Of a DNA stretch of 64,000 nt, positions 58,084-64,000 are shown one piece after another. The notes beneath the pieces are model-generated. The model ran no database searches, was not told the DNA's origin, and was given only the letters and a program-made list of their open reading frames with translations. The stretch comes from Bradyrhizobium tropiciagri. GTDB taxonomy: Bacteria > Pseudomonadota > Alphaproteobacteria > Rhizobiales > Xanthobacteraceae. Position 1 is the stretch's first letter. The number at the start of each line of letters is the position of its first letter. Where the stretch lies: assembly GCF_018130545.1 (NCBI RefSeq), contig NZ_JAFCKF010000003.1, positions 558,001 to 622,000 of the forward strand, in the 5' to 3' direction. The translations under genes and the position numbers were made by a program.

Positions 58084-61000
58084 ATGGCGAACACTCCCAA
58101 GAAGGTCAAAGATCCCACCGAAGTCGCGCTTTCTGCCATCCAGGAAGCCCTCAACATCAGCGAACAGGGCGCGGAGAACCGCAGCCTCCACAATGAAGGC
58201 GCCACGCCGCCCAGCCTGCCGCCATCAACTCCGGATTTTTCAGCGACATCGTTCGATCAGCGTCCGACTGCCGAACGTTCGGCGTTCGAGCCGATCGAGG
58301 AACCGCGCGCGCCGCGCCGCGCCGCCAATGATGACCGCGAGAGCATCGGCCAGATGCTGCAGACGCTGCAGGGAGGCCGCGCCCGCAACGCCTTCACGCT
58401 GTTCTTCGTCTGCTCCGGCGCCTGGCTGCTCGGCGGCGTCATCCTCACCATCGCGTTCTGGCCGGCGCTGCAGGCTTCGATGGCCCAGGGCACCGGCGTG
58501 CTGGTGCTCGCCGGCCTCGCCGCGCTGTTCGCCGTTCCGGTGCTGCTGTTCTACTATCTCGCCAGCCTCGCCTCGCACGGTCAGCGCATGCAGATGATCG
58601 CGCAATCGATGGCGCAGGTCGCGATGCGCTTCTCCGAGCCGGAGAATGCCGCCGCCGATTCCATGGTGACGGTCGGCCAGGCGATCCGCCGCGAGGTCGC
58701 GGCGATGGGCGACGGCGTCGAGCGCGCGATCGCGCGCGCCGGCGAACTCGAGACCCTGGTTGCCAACGAGGTCGCCGCGCTGGAACGCGCCTATTCCGAC
58801 AATGAGGTGCGCATCCGCGCGCTGCTGCAGGACATCGCCCACCAGCGCGACAATCTGGTCGGCCAGGCCGAGCAGGTGCGCAGCGCGATCTCCGGCGTGC
58901 AGATCGACCTGCGCCACGACATCGCGCTGATCTCGGACGCGATCGCCTCGCGCGTCGACGAGGTCGCCAAGAGCATCACCGGCGCGCTGGAAGAGCGCGG
59001 CCAGCACATCACGACCGCGCTGAGCCACGCCGGCGACAACATGATCCTCGCGCTCGGCGAGCGCGGCGGCGACCTGCTCGACCGCCTCGAGGAAGCCAGC
59101 GCCGAGACCACGCGCGCGGTGCTCGATGCCTCCGAGCGCCTCACCACCAGCCTCAACTTCAAGACCGGCCACGTCCATGACGAGTTCGTCGATCTGGCCG
59201 ATCGCGTCCACGAGATGCTGAACGAGCGCATCGACCGCATCACCGGCGAGTTCGAGCAGCGCTCGTCCGTCATCGTGGACGGCATCTCCGACCGCACCGA
59301 AGAGGTTCACGACTCGCTGAAGAACTCGGCGGACTCGCTGCTGCTCGAGCTCGAGCTGCGCAGCAACGACCTCGTCAGCAAGATCGACGACGCCGGCAAC
59401 CGCCTCGCCGGCCAGATCATGACATCCGGCGACAAGGCGAGCGAGGCGCTCGACGTCACCGTCAATTCGCTGGTCGCCAAGGTGGTGGGCCAGACCGAGA
59501 CCGCGCACGATTCGCTGTCGCTGCAGATGAGCGCGTTCGACGACCTGGTGAAGAACCACGGCAGCGAGCTCGCCGAGAAATTCGCCCGCGACTCCGGCAC
59601 GCTCGGCGCGCTGATCACCCGCCACATCTCGGAATTCGACCGCACGGTGAAGACCTTCGGGGGCGACATCGTCGAGCGCATGGGCCAGCGGACCCAGGAC
59701 ATCGCCGACAGCCTGAAGACCTATGTCGACACCTTCGACCATCGCGTCACCAGCAATAGCGGCGAGATCACCGCCTCGCTCGACCAGCGTCTGCTCCAGT
59801 TCGAGACCACGCTCGGCAGCCGCGTCACCAATCTCGACGCCTCGCTGACCGACAAGCTGTCGTCGTTCGACAGTTCGCTCGCCAACAGGATCGGCTCGTT
59901 CGACGGCCGCCTTCAGTCGCTGGATGATGCGATCGACGGCCGCATGAAGACGCTCGAAGTCACCTTCGAGAGCCGCGCCAAGTCGGTCACCGACACCATC
60001 GACGGCCATCTCGGCACGCTCGCGACCCAGCTGACCGAAGGCGCCACCCAGGCGATCCACTCGATCGATTCGCGCCTCGGCCTGCTCACCACGACCCTGA
60101 CCGAGGGCACCGTGCAGGCGATCGCCGCGGTCGACCATCGTATCAACGGCGTCACCGAGACCATCGACGGCCACAGCATCCGCCTGGTCGACACCATCAA
60201 CGGCCACAGCACCCGCCTCGCCGACACCATCAATGGTCACAACTCGCGCCTCGTCGAGACCATCAGTGGCCACAGCTCGAACCTGACCGACACCATCTCG
60301 GCGCGCTTCGCTGACATCCAGCAGGGCATCGAGAGCAGCGTCGGCGTCATCGCCGGCGACATCGACACCCGCGTCGCGCAGTTCGAGGATCTGCTTGGTT
60401 CGCGCGTCGAGGCTGTCGCCGGACGCATCGAGAGCAGCGGCCGCCAGGCCAGCGAGGACCTGATGTCCCGCGCCGAGCTGCTGTCGTCGAGCATCAAGTC
60501 CCATGTCGAGGATGCCGAGCGCTCCCTGACCAACCTCGTGGTCAACACCAGCGAAACCATCCAGACCGGCGCGCGCACCGCGCAGCAGGCGCTGCTCACC
60601 GTGTCCGCCGACGTCGGCAACCAGCTCAAGCTGAGCTCGGCCGAGGTCGAGGGCGTGCTGACCGCCGTCGGCACCTCCGCCGCCAACTCGATCCTCACCA
60701 GTGCCCGCGACGCCCAGGTGTCGCTGGTCTCCGCTTCCGGCGACGTCGCCTCGCAGATCAAGGCGCTGTCGGAGGATGTCGAGCGCACACTGCAGGCGGC
60801 CGGCAGCGCCACCGCAGCCTCCGTGCTGTCGGGCGCCCGCGACGCACAGACCACGCTGGTCTCTGCCTCGGTCGAAGCCGCCAGCCAGGTCAAGTCGCTC
60901 GCCGCCGATGTCGAGCAGTCGCTGTCGATGTCCGGCTCTGCCGCCGCCGAAGCGATCATGACCGGTGCCCGCGAGGCCCAGACCACGCTGATCGCGACCT

Positions 61001-64000
61001 CGAGCGACGTCACGGGCCAGGTGAAGTCGCTCGCCAGCGACGTCGAGCGCTCGCTCTCGATGGCCGGCTCCGCCACCGCCGAAGCCGTCGTCGCTTCCGC
61101 CCGCGAGGCCCAGAGCACGCTGGCCGGCGCTTCCACCGAGGCCGCCAATCTGGTCCGCTCGCTTGCTGCCGACATGCAGCACTCGCTGTCGACCGCCGGC
61201 TCCGCGACTGCGGAATCCATCGTCGCCTCCGCCCGTGAGGCCCAGAGCACGCTGGCCGGCGCGTCGACCGACGCCACCAATCTGGTCCGCACGCTATCGG
61301 CCGATATCGAACGCTCGCTGTCGATGGCCGGCTCCGCCACCGCGGAAGCCGTCGTCGCCGCGGCGCGAGAGGCCCAGGGCACGCTGACCGGCGCATCGAC
61401 CGAGGCCACCGATCTGGTCCGGACGCTGGCGGCCGACATGGAGCGCTCGCTGTCGCTGGCCGGCTCCGCCACCGCGGAATCGATCACGTCAGGTGCGCGC
61501 GAAGCCCAGAGCACGCTGGTCAATGCATCGACCGACGCTGCAACCAAGGTGTCGGCGCTCGCCTCCGACATTCAGCGCGCACTGTCGATGGCCGGCTCCG
61601 GCACCGTCGAGGTGCTGACGGCCGGCGCCCGCGAGGCGCAGAACACTCTCGTCACCGCCTCCACGGAAGCCGCCAACCACGTCAAGTCGCTGGCAGCCGA
61701 TGTCGAGCGCACCCTGACCTCGGTCGGCACCAACACCGCCCAGTCGATCCTCGGCAGCGCCCGCGATGCCCAGACCTCGTTCGTGGCCACGTCCAGCGAG
61801 GCCGCGGCCCAGATGCGCGCGATCTCCGTCGAGATCGAGCGTTCGCTGACCACGACGAGCGCGGAAACCGCGCAGACCATCCTGGGCAGCGCCCGCGAGG
61901 CCCAGAGCTCGTTTGCGGCGACTTCCGCCGATGCGGCCGCCCAGATCCGCACGCTCTCGACCGATATCGAGCGCGCGCTGGGTTCGGTCACGGCCAAGAC
62001 CACCGACAACATCCAGACCTCGGCGCAGAACGCCCAGGCTGCACTGATCACCATGTCCAACGAGGTCTCGACCAAGGTCAAGACGACCTCCGCCGACATC
62101 GAACGTTCGGTGCTGTCGGCCTCCAGCGCGTTCGGCTCGGCGATGACCGGCAAGACCGACGAGATCGTCACCTATGTGCAGCAGCAGACCGAGCGGCTGT
62201 CGCAGATGGTCGACGGCCGCCGCGGCTCGCTGGTCGAGGCGCTGACCGCCAAGACCACGCAGCTGTCGAACGACATGGATCGCGCCACTGCCGATGCGCT
62301 GAAGGCGATCGAAACCCGCGGCCTCGCCTTCTCGCAATCGATGGCGGCGCATGGCGGCGACGTCGCGCGCAACATCACCTCGGCCGGCGATCAGGCGACC
62401 GGCGCGGTGTCGAAGTCGCTCAAGGAACTCGAGCAGGCCTCGCGCGTGGCGATCGACCAGTCGCGCCAGGTCTCGATCTCGGCCGTCACCGAAATGCAGG
62501 AGACCAGCAAGATCCTGCGCACCGACACGGTCGCGCTGTTCGAGCGGCTGCGCGAGGGCAACATCCTGCTGCAGGAAGTGTTGACCGGCGCCCACGACAA
62601 CCTCAACTCGCTGGAGCGCGCGCTGGTGACCCGCGTGGCCGACTTCGTGTCCGCCATGAACGACGTCACCTCGCGCAACGGCGTGGCGACCCAGACGCTG
62701 GAAGACCAGCTGACGGTGTTCAACAGCAAGACCGGCAAGGCGCTGGAAGATCTCGGCGCGCTGTCGAGCCAGTTCGAAACCCATGGCAAGGCGCTGATCG
62801 ATGCGGCTGCCGTGGTCGAGCAGGCCAACCGTTCGACGACGGCCTCCGTCAGCGAGCGCAAGTCGGCGCTGGAAGCGCTGGTCACCACTATCGACCTGCG
62901 CACCACCGATCTCGACCAGCGGCTGTCGCGCTTCACCGGGCTGCTCGATGAATCGCTCGGTGCCGCCGAGGAGCGCGCCCGCGACATCGCGCGCGTGGTG
63001 GCGGAGACCGCCGGCGCCGGTTCGGCTGCGATCAGCAGGCAGTTCGAGGCGGTGCGCCAGGCGGCCGAGAACGAGCGTCAGCAAACAGTCGACGCGATGA
63101 ACGACCTCTACCAGCAGAGCAACGCCGAGACCGATGCGATGTTCAAGGACTCGACGGAGAAGTTCTCCACGATGGTCACGGCGATGAAGCAGATGGCGAG
63201 CGAGATGCACAGCGAGCTCGAGGCCACCCGCAACGAGCTGCGCCGCGGCGTGCTCGAGATGCCGCAGGAGGCCGCCGAAAACACTGCGCAGATGCGCAAG
63301 GTGATCGTCGACCAGATCGAGGCACTCGCCGAGCTGAACCGCATCGTCGCCCATCACGGCCGCGGGCTCGACGTGGTCTCGACCAACCGCGCCAGCGTCC
63401 GCCACGAGGAACCGGTGATGGCTGCGGCCGCCGGCGGCCGCGCCGACGTTCGGATGCGCGACGACGCACGGATGCGGGACAATGGCAACAGCGCTTCGAC
63501 GCTGCCGCCGCCTGATCTCGGCATGGCGAGCTCGCGCCGCACCGAGGCCCCGTCGGTCAGCCCCGCTGGACCCAACAACAACGGTGATGGCTGGCTGTCC
63601 GACCTGCTCAACCGCAGCGACGCGCCGCCGCCTGCCTCGCAGGGCCAGCAGCGCCCCCGTCAGCAGCAGCCGCAGCAACCGGCCGCCAATCCGCTGGAAT
63701 CGCTGTCGCTCGACATCGGCCGGCTGATGGACCGCACCCTGGCGGCCGAGATGTGGGATCGCTACCAGCGCGGCGAGAACAAGGCGTTCAGCAAGCGCCT
63801 CTACACGCCGGCCGGCCAGAAGGCCTTCGACGAGGTGGCCCGCAAGTATCGCGCCGACCGCGGCTTCAAGCAGACGGTCGACCGCTACATCGCCGAGTTC
63901 GAGCGCCTGCTCGACGAAGTCGCCCGCGACGGCCGTGGCCAGCAGGAGCTGGCTGGCCACCTGACCTCGGAGACCGGGCTGGTCTACACCCTGCTCGCGC
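58084..64000 (+). CDS. Giant coiled-coil, growth-pole-ring-like protein (partial)
   Basis: The frame runs without a stop from an ATG to the window edge, 1972 codons. Residues 1-100 are hydrophilic and Pro-rich (PPSLPPSTPDF). Two TM helices follow (about 103-127, FTLFFVCSGAWLLGGVILTI; about 136-158, VLVLAGLAALFAVPVLLFYY). Residues 200-1750 are almost all helical with strict 11-residue periodicity, including four hendecads (693-736) and twelve 44-residue repeats (830-1357). A Pro/Gln linker leads to a conserved C-terminal domain (LIGRLMDRTL-like region LDIGRLMDRTLAAEMWDRYQ). This layout matches the growth pole ring protein GPR/RgsE of polar-growing rhizobia. The true C terminus lies beyond the window. 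Confidence 0.72.
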   Translation, partial: MANTPKKVKDPTEVALSAIQEALNISEQGAENRSLHNEGATPPSLPPSTPDFSATSFDQRPTAERSAFEPIEEPRAPRRAANDDRESIGQMLQTLQGGRARNAFTLFFVCSGAWLLGGVILTIAFWPALQASMAQGTGVLVLAGLAALFAVPVLLFYYLASLASHGQRMQMIAQSMAQVAMRFSEPENAAADSMVTVGQAIRREVAAMGDGVERAIARAGELETLVANEVAALERAYSDNEVRIRALLQDIAHQRDNLVGQAEQVRSAISGVQIDLRHDIALISDAIASRVDEVAKSITGALEERGQHITTALSHAGDNMILALGERGGDLLDRLEEASAETTRAVLDASERLTTSLNFKTGHVHDEFVDLADRVHEMLNERIDRITGEFEQRSSVIVDGISDRTEEVHDSLKNSADSLLLELELRSNDLVSKIDDAGNRLAGQIMTSGDKASEALDVTVNSLVAKVVGQTETAHDSLSLQMSAFDDLVKNHGSELAEKFARDSGTLGALITRHISEFDRTVKTFGGDIVERMGQRTQDIADSLKTYVDTFDHRVTSNSGEITASLDQRLLQFETTLGSRVTNLDASLTDKLSSFDSSLANRIGSFDGRLQSLDDAIDGRMKTLEVTFESRAKSVTDTIDGHLGTLATQLTEGATQAIHSIDSRLGLLTTTLTEGTVQAIAAVDHRINGVTETIDGHSIRLVDTINGHSTRLADTINGHNSRLVETISGHSSNLTDTISARFADIQQGIESSVGVIAGDIDTRVAQFEDLLGSRVEAVAGRIESSGRQASEDLMSRAELLSSSIKSHVEDAERSLTNLVVNTSETIQTGARTAQQALLTVSADVGNQLKLSSAEVEGVLTAVGTSAANSILTSARDAQVSLVSASGDVASQIKALSEDVERTLQAAGSATAASVLSGARDAQTTLVSASVEAASQVKSLAADVEQSLSMSGSAAAEAIMTGAREAQTTLIATSSDVTGQVKSLASDVERSLSMAGSATAEAVVASAREAQSTLAGASTEAANLVRSLAADMQHSLSTAGSATAESIVASAREAQSTLAGASTDATNLVRTLSADIERSLSMAGSATAEAVVAAAREAQGTLTGASTEATDLVRTLAADMERSLSLAGSATAESITSGAREAQSTLVNASTDAATKVSALASDIQRALSMAGSGTVEVLTAGAREAQNTLVTASTEAANHVKSLAADVERTLTSVGTNTAQSILGSARDAQTSFVATSSEAAAQMRAISVEIERSLTTTSAETAQTILGSAREAQSSFAATSADAAAQIRTLSTDIERALGSVTAKTTDNIQTSAQNAQAALITMSNEVSTKVKTTSADIERSVLSASSAFGSAMTGKTDEIVTYVQQQTERLSQMVDGRRGSLVEALTAKTTQLSNDMDRATADALKAIETRGLAFSQSMAAHGGDVARNITSAGDQATGAVSKSLKELEQASRVAIDQSRQVSISAVTEMQETSKILRTDTVALFERLREGNILLQEVLTGAHDNLNSLERALVTRVADFVSAMNDVTSRNGVATQTLEDQLTVFNSKTGKALEDLGALSSQFETHGKALIDAAAVVEQANRSTTASVSERKSALEALVTTIDLRTTDLDQRLSRFTGLLDESLGAAEERARDIARVVAETAGAGSAAISRQFEAVRQAAENERQQTVDAMNDLYQQSNAETDAMFKDSTEKFSTMVTAMKQMASEMHSELEATRNELRRGVLEMPQEAAENTAQMRKVIVDQIEALAELNRIVAHHGRGLDVVSTNRASVRHEEPVMAAAAGGRADVRMRDDARMRDNGNSASTLPPPDLGMASSRRTEAPSVSPAGPNNNGDGWLSDLLNRSDAPPPASQGQQRPRQQQPQQPAANPLESLSLDIGRLMDRTLAAEMWDRYQRGENKAFSKRLYTPAGQKAFDEVARKYRADRGFKQTVDRYIAEFERLLDEVARDGRGQQELAGHLTSETGLVYTLLA
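60160..60291 (+). repeat. Four tandem 33-base repeats (hendecads)
   Basis: Four consecutive 33-base units at 60160, 60193, 60226 and 60259 encode TIDGHSIRLVD, TINGHSTRLAD, TINGHNSRLVE and TISGHSSNLTD. Each is one 11-residue helical repeat. The unit DNA is strongly similar (ACCATCAACGGCCACAGCAC variants), so it probably arose by tandem duplication. Confidence 0.88.
60571..62154 (+). repeat. Twelve tandem 132-base repeats (44 residues each)
   Basis: Units start at 60571, 60703, 60835, 60967, 61099, 61231, 61363, 61495, 61627, 61759, 61891 and 62023. Each begins near GCCCGCGAGGCCCAG (A-R-E-A-Q). A unit is exactly four hendecads. Residues inside vary, but A-R-E/D-A-Q, S-x-S-T/S and the D-V/I-E-R-S/T-L segments recur. 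Repeats at 61099-61494 are the most alike. Confidence 0.92.

Noticed and set aside
58240-61182. A 980-codon open frame on the minus strand
   Set aside because: It is a mirror of the giant plus-strand gene. Its protein is Gly/Asp/Arg/Leu-rich low complexity, while the plus strand encodes TM helices and an exact hendecad pattern and stays open for 5.9 kb.
60160-62154. Possible CRISPR array
   Set aside because: The repeats are in frame, contiguous without spacers, and encode helical protein repeats.
61489-63960. An 823-codon open frame on the minus strand
   Set aside because: Same reason: it is antisense to the giant gene, and high GC suppresses stop codons in this frame.

Overview
The window looks like chromosome of a Bradyrhizobium-type alphaproteobacterium (order Hyphomicrobiales). 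The reasons are: high-GC codon use; Caulobacter-style flagellar regulators (FliX, FlaF, FlbT) next to hook and filament genes; sigma-54-like and CtrA-like promoter motifs; short dispersed palindromic repeats; many small ArsR, HxlR and SRPBCC genes; and a giant polar coiled-coil protein of the kind found in polar-growing Hyphomicrobiales. The assignment rests on recognised protein families and motifs, not on a database search.

Layout. 0-2.7 kb: end of a rod/ring operon (probable flgF tail, flgG, flgA, flgH) closed by a terminator. 2.9-12.9 kb: a 10-kb block of unrelated accessory genes. It holds a GrlR-like protein, small hypotheticals, a GNAT enzyme, an ArsR-SRPBCC pair with three copies of a candidate operator, an exported beta-carbonic anhydrase, a probably exported SspB-like protein, an FAH-family hydratase, two divergent HxlR/NAD(P)-dehydrogenase modules and DksA. 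12.9-24.9 kb: flagellar genes resume with fliX, flgI, a rod-binding gene, flgN, flaG, an unknown gene, flaF, flagellin, flbT and the flgE-flgK-flgL operon. Hook, HAP3 and perhaps flagellin share a related inserted module.

25-48.6 kb: msrB, an FAD oxidoreductase, sixA, a universal stress protein, a short LON-domain fusion protein, two large GGDEF-EAL proteins (PAS3-GGDEF-EAL and MHYT-PAS-GGDEF-EAL), a DUF1127 gene divergent from a MocR regulator, several envelope proteins of unknown role, an S9 peptidase, an MFS exporter, a YbhN/UPF0104 membrane protein and a large SGNH hydrolase. 48.9-54.4 kb: a complete dipeptide/oligopeptide ABC transporter operon (A-B-C-D-F). 54.4-57.7 kb: a DUF2147 protein, ferredoxin-NADP reductase, a hotdog thioesterase, a 2Fe-2S ferredoxin and an Hpt protein.

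58.1 kb to the window end: an uninterrupted reading frame of at least 1972 codons. It encodes a two-TM protein dominated by 11-residue helical repeats, including twelve tandem 44-residue units, and resembles the growth pole ring protein (GPR/RgsE). A full TTAA-N7-TTAA CtrA box lies upstream. This is the most striking locus in the window. Other points worth a look are the exported SspB-like fold, the Glyoxalase_8-like/LON fusion, the shared flagellar insert module, and the operator and repeat families.
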